Of a stretch of 64,000 nt of DNA, positions 42,760 through 51,416 are shown in pieces; within the stretch, counting starts at the first letter, position 1, and every line of letters starts with the position of its first letter. This DNA comes from Lentzea kentuckyensis. Its GTDB lineage: Bacteria; Actinomycetota; Actinomycetes; Mycobacteriales; Pseudonocardiaceae. The stretch is taken from contig NZ_MUYM01000027.1 of the NCBI RefSeq assembly GCF_002150765.1, positions 1 through 64,000 of the forward strand, read 5' to 3'. Made by a program: the position numbers and the translations under genes. The notes under the pieces were generated by a model. It was not told the origin of the DNA. It saw nothing but the letters and a program-made list of their open reading frames with translations, and searched no databases.

Positions 42760-43263
42760 ATGGCTCGGATTCGGCTGAGGGGAACTGCCGGGACCTTCAA
42801 GGGTCGCGTGGTGAAGGTGACGGCTGCCGCCATGACCGCCTTTGCCGCGGCAGCGCTGCTCCTGCCCGCACAGGCTCAGGCGGCCGGCACGCCGTGGGCG
42901 GTCACCGCCTACAACGGGTCCACGCCGATCGCCAAGGCCTACGGCGACTTCGCCAACAACGGCGGTGTGTACGCCACGGCGGGCATCAACATGGTCGACA
43001 TGTCCAACAACGGCAACCCCATCTACGTGGAGGTGCAGTTCCAGTTCTGGACGCGCCCGTTCATCGGCGCCCCCGAGGTCTGGTTGGACGTGAGCAAGCA
43101 GCAGACCAGTCGTACCTCGCGCATGAAGTACGTGTCCACGAACCTGTCGACTCGGCTGAAGCCCAGTTCCAGCAAGGCACGCGCGTTGATCAAGGTGTGC
43201 GAGGACCGGAACAACGCCGCGGACAAGTGCTCCGCGCCGGCGTTCGCCGCCTTCGAGTACTGA
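42760..43263 (+). CDS. Small secreted protein of unknown function
   Basis: A 167-residue secreted protein. The signal peptide is VKVTAAAMTAFAAAALLLPA with cleavage near AQAQA-AGTP. The mature part (PWAVTAYNGSTPIAKAYGDF, FQFWTRPFIGAPEVWLD) is rich in Asn, Ser and aromatic residues, with two Cys at the C-terminal end (VCEDR...CSAP) that can form a disulfide. It resembles small secreted proteins found in filamentous actinomycetes, but I do not recognise the family. The ATG at 42760 has GAGAGGG upstream. A perfect hairpin at 43281-43310 follows. Confidence 0.8.
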   Translation: MARIRLRGTAGTFKGRVVKVTAAAMTAFAAAALLLPAQAQAAGTPWAVTAYNGSTPIAKAYGDFANNGGVYATAGINMVDMSNNGNPIYVEVQFQFWTRPFIGAPEVWLDVSKQQTSRTSRMKYVSTNLSTRLKPSSSKARALIKVCEDRNNAADKCSAPAFAAFEY

Positions 43264-43280
43264 GTTGAGCGGGGGGAGAC

Positions 43281-43310
43281 GGCACCCCGGCCGGTGACGG
43301 CCGGGGTGCC
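43281..43310. terminator. Bidirectional terminator
   Basis: A perfect 12-base stem (GGCACCCCGGCC and its complement) with a six-base loop lies between the convergent secreted-protein gene (stop 43263) and the flavoprotein gene (stop 43315). It can serve both strands. Confidence 0.85.
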
Positions 43311-43314
43311 ACCC

Positions 43315-44652
43315 TCAGGCGAGACCGAACCGTTCGGAGTGGACCTGCCGGGCGGGAACCTGCAGCCCGCGCAAGGCCTTGAGCACGGCCGAGGTCATCG
43401 CGGGCGGTCCGCAGACGTACACGTCGCGTTCGGCGATGTCGGGCACCAGGGCACGGAGGTTGTCCGGCTCGAACGGCGGTGGCCTCTCCCCGGTGCGACC
43501 GGTGAGCAGGTGCAGTTGGCCGCCGCGGTCCGCGATCAGGGTGCGTACCTCGTCGGCCAGCACGGCGTCGTTCTCGCTGCGCACCCGGTAGAGCACGACG
43601 ACGTCGCCGGCCGATTCCTCCTCCAGGAGCGCACGAACCGGCGTGATCCCCACTCCTCCGGCGATCAGCAGTGCGCCGGGCCGCGTCCGATGCAACGAGG
43701 TGAACGCTCCGTACGGCCCTTCGACGAACGCGCGGCTCCCGACCGGGACGTGCCGCAGCCCGGCGCTGGTGCTGCCGACGGCCTTGGCGGTCAGCCGCAA
43801 CGTCCGCCCGTCGGGTGCCGCCGACAGCGAGAACGGGTTCGCGAGCCACCAGTGGTTGTGTCCGGGGAACCGCCAGATGCAGAACTGGCCGGCCCTGGCG
43901 GGCAGCTTGTCGAGGTGGCGTCCGGTGACGTGGACCGACACGACGTCGTCCGACTCCGGCACGACCGCCGCGACCTCGAACCGGTGATACGCGTTGCGCC
44001 ACAGGGGCATCACGATCCGCCCGGTGATCAGGGACCCGAACGCGAACAGCCACAGGGCCCACCAGTAGAGCTTCGCGGGCACCGAGGAGTTGAAGGTCGT
44101 GGTCTCCAGCAGCTGGTGGACGAACGCCAGTCCCAGCGCCAGGTACAGGGCCAGGTGCACACCGTGCCAGGTCTCGTACCGCAGCCGGCGTCGCACGTAC
44201 CGGGTGGAGACCGAGCCGACCACGACGACGATCAACGCGGCGCACATCCCGAGCAGGGAGGCCGGCACTCCGGCCAGCGCCAGGAACGTCTTGCCCATCG
44301 AGGCGTCGTCGAGCGTCGCGTAGCCCAGCACCACCAGCACGGCGTGGGTCAGGATGGTCCACAGCAGGGTGAAGCCGACCCACCGGTGCCAGACCGTCAG
44401 CCGGTCCATGCCGATGCGGCGGTCGAGCCACGGCAGCCTGGCCACCAGCAGCAGCTGGAACAGCATCACCACGGCGGCGTGCAGGCCGAAGAACTTGGCG
44501 ACCGTGAGCACCTCGTTCTTGCCGGTACCCGCGGTGAGGAACAGAACTTCGACGATCACCAAGTTCACGACGACGAACGCCCACAGCGCCCAGCGCGCCG
44601 CGACGACCGGAGCTGTGGTGCGGTGCCGCACCTGTGAAATCCTCGCCTCCAC
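43315..44652 (-). CDS. Ferric-reductase-like transmembrane flavoprotein (FNR type)
   Basis: A 445-residue membrane oxidoreductase. Six membrane helices fill residues about 18-215, with likely heme-ligand His in FGLHAAVVM, WHRWVGFTLLWTILTHA and WHGVHLALYLALGLAFVHQ, as in the ferric reductase/NOX superfamily. The cytosolic half has the FAD-binding HWWLANPFSLSAAP, the NAD(P) segment LLIAGGVGITPVRALLEEE, and VYVCGPPAM followed by HSERFGL. It lacks a 2Fe-2S ferredoxin domain. Expected to transfer electrons from NAD(P)H through the membrane. It is divergent from the LacI gene with 117 bases between; no functional link is evident. Confidence 0.93.
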   Translation of the reverse strand: MEARISQVRHRTTAPVVAARWALWAFVVVNLVIVEVLFLTAGTGKNEVLTVAKFFGLHAAVVMLFQLLLVARLPWLDRRIGMDRLTVWHRWVGFTLLWTILTHAVLVVLGYATLDDASMGKTFLALAGVPASLLGMCAALIVVVVGSVSTRYVRRRLRYETWHGVHLALYLALGLAFVHQLLETTTFNSSVPAKLYWWALWLFAFGSLITGRIVMPLWRNAYHRFEVAAVVPESDDVVSVHVTGRHLDKLPARAGQFCIWRFPGHNHWWLANPFSLSAAPDGRTLRLTAKAVGSTSAGLRHVPVGSRAFVEGPYGAFTSLHRTRPGALLIAGGVGITPVRALLEEESAGDVVVLYRVRSENDAVLADEVRTLIADRGGQLHLLTGRTGERPPPFEPDNLRALVPDIAERDVYVCGPPAMTSAVLKALRGLQVPARQVHSERFGLA

Positions 44653-44769
44653 CGCTTCCCCTCTTCGTCCACATGAAGCACTCGTGCGGACCCGGGATGC
44701 CCGACCGCTGTCGCCCGGTAGGTTGAGTGATTAACGTCTTAAGCACAAGCTGGCACAAAGCCTGTTGAG

Positions 44770-45804
44770 ATGGACATGAACAGCACGCATGTCTGGCGCC
44801 GTCCCACCCTCGGGGCCGTGGCCGCGCGGGCCGGGGTCTCCACGGCGACGGTGTCGAACGCGCTCAACGGCACCGGCCGGCTGTCCGAGGCGACCAGGCA
44901 GCGCGTGATCACCGCGGCCCGCGAACTCGGTTACGCCCCTGCCAGCACGGCCAGGGCCGCGGCCTGCGGCAGCACGGGAGTGCTCGGCCTGACGATGACG
45001 ACGTACGGCGATCTTCCCGTGGCGTACACGGAGATCCCGTACTACGCGCAGTTGGCGCTGAGCGCGATGGCGGTGGCGCACGAGCGCGGTTACATGCTCA
45101 TGGTGATGCCGAGTTCGTTGTCACCGTGGATGTGGCTCAACACGCCGCTGGACGGCGTCATCCACGTCGGCCCGCGCGCCGACGACCCGGTGTGTTCGCT
45201 TCTGCGCGAGCGCGGCATCCCGATCGTCAGCGAAGGCCGGCCGCCGCAGCCGCGCTGGGGTGACGCGTGGGTGGACGCCGACTACGACGAGGGCCTGCGT
45301 CTGCTGCTGGACCACCTCACCCGCGCCGGTGCCCGGCGGATCGGGCTCACCCTGCCGTTGCACGACGACGCGTATCCGGACCTGATCGGACGCGCCTACG
45401 CGTCCTGGTGCGCCGAACGCGACCTGCCCGCGCTCGTCGAGGAGTACGCGACGTTGCCCGACTACTTCGCGGCGGAACGGGCCGCGACCGGCCGGCTGCT
45501 CGACCGCGATCCGCGACCGGACGCCGTCATCGGCGTGTACTCCGACTCCGGGCACAACATCCTCGCCGCCGCCCGGCACCACGGGCTCCGGGTGCCGCGG
45601 GACCTGCTGGTGGCGTGCGTCAGCGAGGATCCGGGCTACGCGACGACGACCCCGCCCGTCACCACCGTCAGCCTCCGTCCGGACCGGGTGGGCGAGGAAG
45701 CGGTCGACCTGCTGATCGCTCTCGTCAACGCCCGGACCGGGGTGGAGCGACGTCGGTCCGTGCAGCCGGTGCTGATCCCTCGCCGATCCACCCGGCTGAC
45801 CTGA
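44770..45804 (+). CDS. LacI family transcriptional regulator
   Basis: A 344-residue LacI-type repressor. The HTH LGAVAARAGVSTATVSNALN, GTGRLSEATRQRVITAAREL lies at about 13-55, followed by a periplasmic-binding-protein-like sugar domain (DGVIHVGPRA, DPRPDAVIGVYSDS, TTPPVTTVSLRPDRVGEEA). It sits 236 bases before the CBM13-GH62 gene on the same strand, with two matching AGCGCT-type boxes in between, so it very likely controls that arabinofuranosidase in response to arabinose- or xylo-oligosaccharides. The start is ATG 44770 or 44776; neither has a strong ribosome site. Confidence 0.95.
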   Translation: MDMNSTHVWRRPTLGAVAARAGVSTATVSNALNGTGRLSEATRQRVITAARELGYAPASTARAAACGSTGVLGLTMTTYGDLPVAYTEIPYYAQLALSAMAVAHERGYMLMVMPSSLSPWMWLNTPLDGVIHVGPRADDPVCSLLRERGIPIVSEGRPPQPRWGDAWVDADYDEGLRLLLDHLTRAGARRIGLTLPLHDDAYPDLIGRAYASWCAERDLPALVEEYATLPDYFAAERAATGRLLDRDPRPDAVIGVYSDSGHNILAAARHHGLRVPRDLLVACVSEDPGYATTTPPVTTVSLRPDRVGEEAVDLLIALVNARTGVERRRSVQPVLIPRRSTRLT

Positions 45805-45878
45805 TCGCCGACCTGGCGCCTCGCGTCTCACGTGGGACTCCCCGCGAAAACATCCCCGTTACATCTTGACGCAATGGA

Positions 45879-45892
45879 TGTTATCGCTCACA
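45879..45892. promoter_or_regulatory. LacI box, imperfect
   Basis: TGTTATCGCTCACA matches 12 of 14 bases of the perfect box at 45978-45991 and lies 99 bases (about nine helical turns) upstream of it. Such spacing could permit looping by a tetramer or dimer pair. Confidence 0.6.
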
Positions 45893-45977
45893 GTCCTTGT
45901 GCTGCGCCACTCGCACCACTGATTGACGCCCTGTCCCCCAAAACCGCTTTTATTACTGCTCGGGTCGTAGCCGCAAT

Positions 45978-45991
45978 TGTTAGCGCTAACA
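45978..45991. promoter_or_regulatory. LacI box, perfect palindrome
   Basis: TGTTAGCGCTAACA is a perfect 14-base palindrome with the CG centre typical of LacI-family sites, located 50 bases upstream of the GH62 start (46041). The LacI gene just upstream is the obvious candidate to bind it. Confidence 0.8.
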
Positions 45992-46040
45992 CTTTGATCG
46001 CCTGGGTTTGTTGTGCCCAAATGATGAAAGGACGGATGCT

Positions 46041-47519
46041 ATGCCGGTTGGGTTTGCGCACACTGCGAGGTGGCGTGGTCGATGGCGGTCAGGATTGGCC
46101 GCCGCGGCAGTCGTGACGCTCGTGGGCGGGCTGCTCACGAGCGCCCTCACGCCGGCGTCGGCGGCCACTGTGGACACCAGCGCCTGGTACGTGCTGCTGA
46201 ACCGCAACAGCGGCAAGGCCCTCGACGTCAACGCCGCGTCCACCGCCGACGGCGGCAACCTCATCCAGTGGTCCCGCAGCAACGCCAACAACCAGCAGTT
46301 CCAGTTCGTGGACGCCGGTGGCGGCTACTACAAGCTGCGCGTGCGGCACTCCGGCAAGGTCGCGGACGTGCTGGGGGCCTCGACCGCCGACGGCGCGGCC
46401 ATGGTGCAGTGGGCCGACAACGGCGGCAGCAACCAGCAGTTCAGACTCGCGGACTCCGACAACGGGTACGTCCGGCTGATCAACCGCAACAGCGGCAAGG
46501 TGGTCGAGGTGCAGGGCGCCTCGACCGCGGACGGTGCCGCCGTCGTGCAGTACAGCGACTGGAACGGCAGCAACCAGCAGTGGCAGCTCGTCCGGGTCGA
46601 CGGAGGCGGTAGCGCGTGCTCGCTGCCGTCGACGTACCGCTGGAGCTCGACCGGCCCGCTGGCGAACCCGAAGTCGGGGTGGGTCTCGCTCAAAGACTTC
46701 ACCAACGTCGTCCACAACGGCAAGCACATCGTCTACGCCACGGTGCACGACACCGGAACGGCGTGGAAGTCGATGAGCTTCAGCCCCTTCACGAACTGGT
46801 CCGACATGGGCACCGCCACCCAGAACACGCTGACCATCGGAGCCGTCGCGCCGACGCTGTTCTACTTCGCCCCGAAGAACATCTGGGTGCTCGCCTACCA
46901 GTGGGGCGGGCCGACGTTCTCCTACCGCACCTCTAGCGACCCCACCAACCCCGACGGCTGGTCGGCGCCGCAGACGTTGTTCACGGGCACGCTGTCCAAC
47001 GGTGCTCCGCTCGACCAGACCATCATCGGCGACGACACGAACATGTACCTGTTCTTCGCCGACGACCTCGGCAACATCTACCGCGCCACCATGCCCATCG
47101 GGAACTTCCCCGGCAGCTTCGGTTCGAGCTTCACGAAGATCATGAGTGACACCGAGGTCAACCTGTTCGAAGGGGTCGAGGTCTACAAGGTCAAGGACCA
47201 GAACCAGTACCTCATGATCGTCGAGGCGCGCGGGGCGAACGGGCGCTTCTTCCGCTCCTTCACCGCCACGAGCCTGAACGGCACGTGGACCCCGCAGGCC
47301 GCGACCGAGAGCAATCCCTTCGCCGGCAAGGCCAACAGTGGCGCCACCTGGACCAACGACATCAGCCATGGCGACCTGGTGCGCTCCAACCCCGATCAGA
47401 CCAAGACCGTGGACCCCTGCAACCTGCAGCTCCTCTACCAGGGGCGGGACCCCAGCTCCGACGGGATGGACTACGGCCTCCTGCCGTACAGGCCGGGCGT
47501 GCTGACTCTGCAGCGCTGA
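46041..47519 (+). CDS. Secreted CBM13-GH62 alpha-L-arabinofuranosidase
   Basis: A 492-residue secreted enzyme. Signal peptide at about 10-41, ending near TPASAA. Residues about 45-185 form a ricin-type CBM13 with three QxW-like repeats (NNQQFQF, SNQQFRL, SNQQWQL). The GH62 domain follows from [20 protein letters not shown], with likely catalytic acids Asp in SLKDF, Asp in LDQTIIGDD and Glu in NLFEGVEV. The end [28 protein letters not shown] and [15 protein letters not shown] match Streptomyces GH62 enzymes almost throughout. The start ATG 46041 has AAAGGA upstream. Expected role: removal of arabinose side chains from arabinoxylan, with LacI control. Confidence 0.96.
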   Translation: MPVGFAHTARWRGRWRSGLAAAAVVTLVGGLLTSALTPASAATVDTSAWYVLLNRNSGKALDVNAASTADGGNLIQWSRSNANNQQFQFVDAGGGYYKLRVRHSGKVADVLGASTADGAAMVQWADNGGSNQQFRLADSDNGYVRLINRNSGKVVEVQGASTADGAAVVQYSDWNGSNQQWQLVRVDGGGSACSLPSTYRWSSTGPLANPKSGWVSLKDFTNVVHNGKHIVYATVHDTGTAWKSMSFSPFTNWSDMGTATQNTLTIGAVAPTLFYFAPKNIWVLAYQWGGPTFSYRTSSDPTNPDGWSAPQTLFTGTLSNGAPLDQTIIGDDTNMYLFFADDLGNIYRATMPIGNFPGSFGSSFTKIMSDTEVNLFEGVEVYKVKDQNQYLMIVEARGANGRFFRSFTATSLNGTWTPQAATESNPFAGKANSGATWTNDISHGDLVRSNPDQTKTVDPCNLQLLYQGRDPSSDGMDYGLLPYRPGVLTLQR

Positions 47520-47527
47520 CCGGTGGC

Positions 47528-47572
47528 GCCGATGCCCCGGCCGGGTTCCCGTGACCCGGCCGGGGCATCGGC
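47528..47572 (+). terminator. Terminator after GH62 gene
   Basis: A perfect 19-base stem (47528-47546 with 47554-47572) around a seven-base loop lies eight bases after the GH62 stop. There is no U-tract directly after it, as is common in high-GC genomes. Confidence 0.85.
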
Positions 47573-47708
47573 GTGTCGGCAGACCGACCAGTCGTCCTTT
47601 TTGCTGAATGAACTGGAATAGTTCACTCGATCGTGTGGTGCTTGACGTGGGAGTGCGGTTTCTGCGGGTAAGAAGTAGCGGTGGCGGTCGCTCTTTCGAT
47701 GAGGAGAC

Positions 47709-48446
47709 GTGCTCGATTGGATGACCAGTTTGTCAGGTACGCCGCACTGTAGTCACCGGATTCACACGGAGTTAGCGCTGACAAGCGATTGTCGCGACTC
47801 GTTCGACGTCCTCGCGCAGGCCCTGGCGCAATGTCACGACGAACGAGTCACCGGAGCATTGTGCGTCGTCGGTGATGTGGGCGGAATTTTTCACCTGCGG
47901 GACGGCGCGGTGATCGCGGTGGAAAGCCCAGGTTCGCCAGGAGCGAAGGAACTGCGGCTGGGTCCGGATTCCGCCGAGGCTCAGGTCGTCGCCACGGCCG
48001 CCATTCAGGACGGGGCGTTCGCCATTGCCGTCGGTGACGTCGGGCGTTGTGTCGTCGGCGATTCCATCGACGTGCCGTTGCTCTTCGCGGCGGACGGAGT
48101 CGTTCCGGAGCTGCTGCTGACGGAGACGGCTCGCCGGTTGGACGCGATCGCCTCGCTCGCTTTCCCCCTGTCGCCTTATCGGGACCGCGTGGTGCCGGCT
48201 CGTGGCGTGGAATCGGGTGCCTTGACCGCGACACGGCGCGAGATCTTCGAGTGCGCCACCGGCAGGCGCAGTGCGCGGGACATCGCCTTCGCGGTCGGCC
48301 GGGGCCTCTACCCGGTCACCGTCGAGGTCTCCCGGATGCTCGGCGAGGAACTGCTGGAGATCGCCCCGCCGGAGACCTCGTTCAGCTTTTCGCACTGGGG
48401 ACTCGGCTCGTTGCGGCCGCGGGTGGAGCCAGGTCGCCCTGACTGA
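47709..48446 (+). CDS. DUF4388/PatA-like regulator in roadblock operon
   Basis: A 245-residue cytosolic protein. Residues about 30-130 (SFDVLAQALAQCHDERVTGA to GGIFHLRDGAVIAVES) resemble the DUF4388/PatA N-terminal domain that accompanies small GTPase or motility-like systems, and the C-terminal REIFECATGRRSARDIAFAV to VEVSRMLGEELLEI is a winged-helix-like end. The start is GTG 47709 after GAGGAG. It precedes two roadblock genes and is probably their partner. Assignments are by pattern and not certain. Confidence 0.78.
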   Translation: MLDWMTSLSGTPHCSHRIHTELALTSDCRDSFDVLAQALAQCHDERVTGALCVVGDVGGIFHLRDGAVIAVESPGSPGAKELRLGPDSAEAQVVATAAIQDGAFAIAVGDVGRCVVGDSIDVPLLFAADGVVPELLLTETARRLDAIASLAFPLSPYRDRVVPARGVESGALTATRREIFECATGRRSARDIAFAVGRGLYPVTVEVSRMLGEELLEIAPPETSFSFSHWGLGSLRPRVEPGRPD

Positions 48447-48478
48447 GCTGGTCGCCCTTTCTGCAGGAGAGAGGAAGT

Positions 48479-48850
48479 GTGTTGGACTACGACGCCCTGG
48501 GCGCCGAGCTGCGGAAGCTCCGGGAGAACGTCACCGGAGTGACCGACACGATGGTGGCCGCGTCAGACGGGATCCCGATCATCGCCGACGTGGCGAAGAA
48601 CGTCGAACCCGCCCACATCGCCGCGCTCGCCGCCGCCGATCTCGGAATCGCGCGCCAGGCGGCGGAGGTGATCGGACTCGGCACACTCAGCCAGACCGTC
48701 GTGTTCGGCAGCCAGGGCTACATGGCCGTGTACGCCGTCGGCAGGATGTCGCTGATGGTCGTACTCGGGGACAAAGGGCTGAACCTCGGACGCCTTCTCT
48801 ACGAATCCCGGCCCGTGATCGCGCGGGTCGGCTCGATCCTGACCCCGTAG
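48479..48850 (+). CDS. Roadblock/LC7 domain protein
   Basis: A 123-residue roadblock/LC7 (MglB-like) protein. LRENVTGVTDTMVAASDGIP is the N-terminal helix and strand, followed by LGIARQAAEVIGLGTLSQTV and YMAVYAVGRMSLMVVLGDKG. GTG 48479 is preceded by GGAGAGAGGAAG. In actinobacteria these proteins commonly belong to conservons (kinase, roadblock, DUF742, GTPase), where they act as GTPase regulators; the other conservon parts are missing here. It is part of the three-gene unit 47709-49381. Confidence 0.92.
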   Translation: MLDYDALGAELRKLRENVTGVTDTMVAASDGIPIIADVAKNVEPAHIAALAAADLGIARQAAEVIGLGTLSQTVVFGSQGYMAVYAVGRMSLMVVLGDKGLNLGRLLYESRPVIARVGSILTP

Positions 48851-49009
48851 TAACACACCGTCCACCGGGCAGGGCGGGAAATGTTGTCACTTGGTTCATT
48901 GCTCTCGTCAATTACGTCGTCCGTGTGGAGACGTTTCCGTACACGATCGGGAAACCGGCAGGAAGCCGAGTTGTCCCGATCACCAGTTGACCCAGGGAAG
49001 TGGGATTCG

Positions 49010-49381
49010 ATGAACATCGATGTCGCGTTGAAAGAGGCCATGTCCATCGCCGGTGCGGTCGGCGTGGCGCTGGTCGACTACGACAGCGGAATGTCGCTCG
49101 GCCACAGCGGTGGCGGCGAATGGCTGAACCTGGAGATCGCGGCGGCCGGGAACACCGAGGTCGTCCGGTCCAAACTGCGGGTGATCCAGACGCTGGGGCT
49201 CAACGACAGCATCGAGGACATTCTGATCACGTTACATCGCCAGTACCACCTGATCCGGCTGATGGGAGGCGTGAAGTCCAGAGGATCGCTCTTCCTGTAC
49301 CTGGTGCTGGAAAGGGATGTCGCGAACCTCGCGCTGGCCCGGCATCAGCTCAAGCGCATCGAGTCCGACCTGCAGGTGTGA
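49010..49381 (+). CDS. Roadblock-like protein
   Basis: A 123-residue protein of the roadblock/LC7 type, more divergent than the preceding one. NIDVALKEAMSIAGAVGVAL, VDYDSGMSLGHSGGG, SLFLYLVLERDVANLALARH follow the beta-alpha-beta plan with a terminal helix ending in SDLQV. The start ATG 49010 has AGGGAAGTGGGA upstream. It probably pairs with the roadblock protein at 48479 to form a heterodimer, as such pairs occur in other bacteria. No GTPase gene lies next to it, so its target is unknown. Confidence 0.82.
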   Translation: MNIDVALKEAMSIAGAVGVALVDYDSGMSLGHSGGGEWLNLEIAAAGNTEVVRSKLRVIQTLGLNDSIEDILITLHRQYHLIRLMGGVKSRGSLFLYLVLERDVANLALARHQLKRIESDLQV

Positions 49382-49413
49382 ACGGCAGGTCCTGAATCCG
49401 TGAGGCGGGTGGG

Positions 49414-49815
49414 CTACGCGATCGCGTTCGCGCAGCCCATCGCCGCGTCGGGTGCGGGCTCACCCCTGGTGAGCCGCAGGTGGGTCTCGCCCCACACCCG
49501 GACCCCTTCGACCACCGGTAGCACCGTGGTGCCGTAAGGGGTGAGGCGGTAGATGACGGGCGCCGGGACCGGTCCGGTCTCCACGCGTTCGACCAGGCCG
49601 TCGGCTTCCAGCTCGCGCAGTTGTTCCGCGAGCACCTTGGGAGTGATCGGCGTGCTGCGGCGGCGCAGGCCCGCGAAGTGGGACTCACCGTGCGCGAGCC
49701 AGTAGAGCAGGGTCAGCTTCCACTTGCCGCCGATCGCGGCGAAGGCCGCGGCCATCGGGCAGCCCGGCAGCGGGTTGGGGCGAGAGGGGTTACCTGCAGG
49801 TGCCTTCTTGTCCAT
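49414..49815 (-). CDS. HxlR family transcriptional regulator
   Basis: A 133-residue winged-helix HxlR/MarR-like regulator. CPMAAAFAAIGGKWKLTLLY with a Cys at its start, then FAGLRRRSTPITPKVLAEQL and LVERVETGPVPAPVIYRLTP match the family. The Cys in GCPMAA is at the place where redox- or aldehyde-sensing members have theirs. Only 28 bases separate it from the divergent secreted-protein gene, so they share a promoter region. It probably controls that gene and itself. Confidence 0.93.
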   Translation of the reverse strand: MDKKAPAGNPSRPNPLPGCPMAAAFAAIGGKWKLTLLYWLAHGESHFAGLRRRSTPITPKVLAEQLRELEADGLVERVETGPVPAPVIYRLTPYGTTVLPVVEGVRVWGETHLRLTRGEPAPDAAMGCANAIA

Positions 49816-49843
49816 GGCCGCACTCCGCTCCGATAGTCGAGCC

Positions 49844-50404
49844 ATGACCGTGCCATACAAGAAGATTCTCGTCGCCGGGCTTTCCGCACTCGTGCTGGTC
49901 GTGACGGCCGCGTCGGGTGGTGCTGCTGCGGCTGTCGACGGGCAGCGGGACTTCGACTGGGAGATCGGCAGCTGGCGCACGTCCGTGCGGGTGCTCGCCG
50001 AGCCGCTGTCGGAGTCGCCGGACCAGTGGTTGCAGTTCGCGGGGACGAGCGTGGTGCGTCCCCTCATGGACCGGCGGGCGAACGTCGTCGAGCTCAAGGT
50101 GTCCGGGACGACCGGGCGCATCGACGGGATGAACCTGCGACTGTACGAACCCCAGGCGACGCGGTGGAGCCTGACCTTCGTCAACATCCGCGACGGGTTG
50201 CTCACGCCGGCGGTGTACGGCGGGTTCCGCGACGGCGTCGGCACCTTCTACGGCGACGACCAGCTCGGTGGCCGTCCGATCAAGGTGCGCTTCCTCGTCT
50301 TCCGCGAGGGGGCGGACAGGGCCAGGTTCGAGCAGGCCTTCTCGGCTGACGGCGGAACGACGTGGGAGACGAACTGGGTCGCGGTGGATCGCCGGATCTC
50401 CTGA
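49844..50404 (+). CDS. Secreted DUF1579-like protein
   Basis: A 186-residue secreted protein. The signal peptide (VPYKKILVAGLSALVLVVTA, cleaved near GGAAAAVDG) is followed by a beta-rich domain with DFDWEIGSWRTSVRVLAEPL, IDGMNLRLYEPQATRWSLTF, and WETNWVAVDRR, similar to the DUF1579 lipocalin-like fold. The start ATG 49844 is only 28 bases from the HxlR start. The function of this family is unknown; a carrier role for small molecules is possible. It is probably under HxlR control. Confidence 0.85.
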   Translation: MTVPYKKILVAGLSALVLVVTAASGGAAAAVDGQRDFDWEIGSWRTSVRVLAEPLSESPDQWLQFAGTSVVRPLMDRRANVVELKVSGTTGRIDGMNLRLYEPQATRWSLTFVNIRDGLLTPAVYGGFRDGVGTFYGDDQLGGRPIKVRFLVFREGADRARFEQAFSADGGTTWETNWVAVDRRIS

Positions 50405-50414
50405 TTCCCCTGCG

Positions 50415-50894
50415 TCACAACAGATGTTCGACGGTGACGGCGTGCTGCTCCGCCAGCCGCCGGGCGATCAGCGAACGGTGGCAGGCCCCAGGTTCGTGCT
50501 CGACGCAGAGCAGTGCGGCGGTTCCGTTGCGGGACAACGCCGACACGATCGGTGCGAGATCGGCCTGGTCGAGGATCTCGTCGGTGTAGTGACGGACGTA
50601 CCCGGCGGCGAGCTCGTGGCGTGAGCGTTTGCCGACACCCTGGCGATCGTCCTCGGCGTACTGGAGCCGGCGCATCTCGGTGGTCGGAGCCAGTTCGAGG
50701 TGGTGTTCGTAGGCGATGCCGGCCTCGGCGAGCATGGCCTGCAGCCGGGCCGAGTTCGCCCAGGCGTACTCGGCGCCGCGGACACCACGGCGCTGGCGCA
50801 CGTCGAGCAGCAGGTGGACGTCCGCTTGCCGCAGTCGGTGGAGGAACGAATCGGCGTCGAAACCGTAGACACCGATCGTCACCATCTTGAGCAT
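50415..50894 (-). CDS. DUF488 family protein
   Basis: A 159-residue DUF488 protein. MVTIGVYGFDADSFLHRLRQ opens the fold, LLLDVRQRRGVRGAEYAWAN gives the conserved DVR-x-RR region, and LLCVEHEPGACHRSLIARRL holds the C-E-x(n)-CHR signature (Cys and His). The family is found with DNA-repair and stress genes but has no established reaction; the CxE..CHR motif suggests a redox or metal site. It is convergent with the DUF1579-like gene. Confidence 0.92.
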   Translation of the reverse strand: MLKMVTIGVYGFDADSFLHRLRQADVHLLLDVRQRRGVRGAEYAWANSARLQAMLAEAGIAYEHHLELAPTTEMRRLQYAEDDRQGVGKRSRHELAAGYVRHYTDEILDQADLAPIVSALSRNGTAALLCVEHEPGACHRSLIARRLAEQHAVTVEHLL

Positions 50895-50923
50895 CTCGGA
50901 TCACCCACCTGCTACTCACCGGG

Positions 50924-51325
50924 TCATGCGACCGCTGTGCCTTCAAGTTCGACCATCAGGTCGGGGAGCGCCAGTCGAGCCACGCCCAGCATCGTGGAGG
51001 GTGGTGCCACTCCGGCGGCACCCAGGCGGGCGGCCAGGACTCCGTAGTGCTGGAACAGCAGGTCCACGTCGGTGGCGTACACGTTGAGCCGCACCAGGTT
51101 CGTCAGGGACATGCCGGCCTCGGCGAGCACGGCCTCCAGGTTGTCGAGGCTCAGAGCGAGCTGGGCCGCCATGTCACCGGCGTGCCGGGGGGTGCCGTCG
51201 GCGCCCGTCGCGGCCTGTCCTGCCAGGTACAGGGTCCGGGTGTGGCCGGTGACGACCTCGCCCTGGTGGAAGCCCAGATCCACCGACCACGGCCACGGGT
51301 TGACCGCCGTTCGATCCACTGCCAC
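50924..51325 (-). CDS. RidA family protein
   Basis: A 133-residue RidA/YjgF-like protein. FHQGEVVTGHTRTLYLAGQA begins the core, MAAQLALSLDNLEAVLAEAG and SLTNLVRLNVYATDVDLLFQ match the family; the usual Arg lies in VRLNVY and RLALPDLMVELEG closes the chain. Such enzymes hydrolyse reactive imines/enamines, or do related reactions. The start GTG 51325 has GGAG upstream and gives the usual length; the upstream ATG 51385 lies in the inverted repeat at 51375. It is divergent from the WYL regulator, a likely regulatory pair. Confidence 0.9.
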   Translation of the reverse strand: MAVDRTAVNPWPWSVDLGFHQGEVVTGHTRTLYLAGQAATGADGTPRHAGDMAAQLALSLDNLEAVLAEAGMSLTNLVRLNVYATDVDLLFQHYGVLAARLGAAGVAPPSTMLGVARLALPDLMVELEGTAVA

Positions 51326-51374
51326 TTCGGCTCCGTTCGGGATCTTGATGTTGTCGGTGATCAGCTTCCAGGCG

Positions 51375-51399
51375 AAACACGACATCCTCTGTCGTGTTT
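51375..51399. promoter_or_regulatory. Inverted repeat between RidA and WYL genes
   Basis: A perfect 9-7-9 inverted repeat with arms AAACACGAC and GTCGTGTTT lies in the 91-base divergent region. It is 17 bases upstream of the WYL gene start (51417) and 49 bases upstream of the RidA start. It is a good candidate operator for the WYL-domain regulator. Confidence 0.7.
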
Positions 51400-51416
51400 T
51401 CTGGCAGAGTTCTGGA

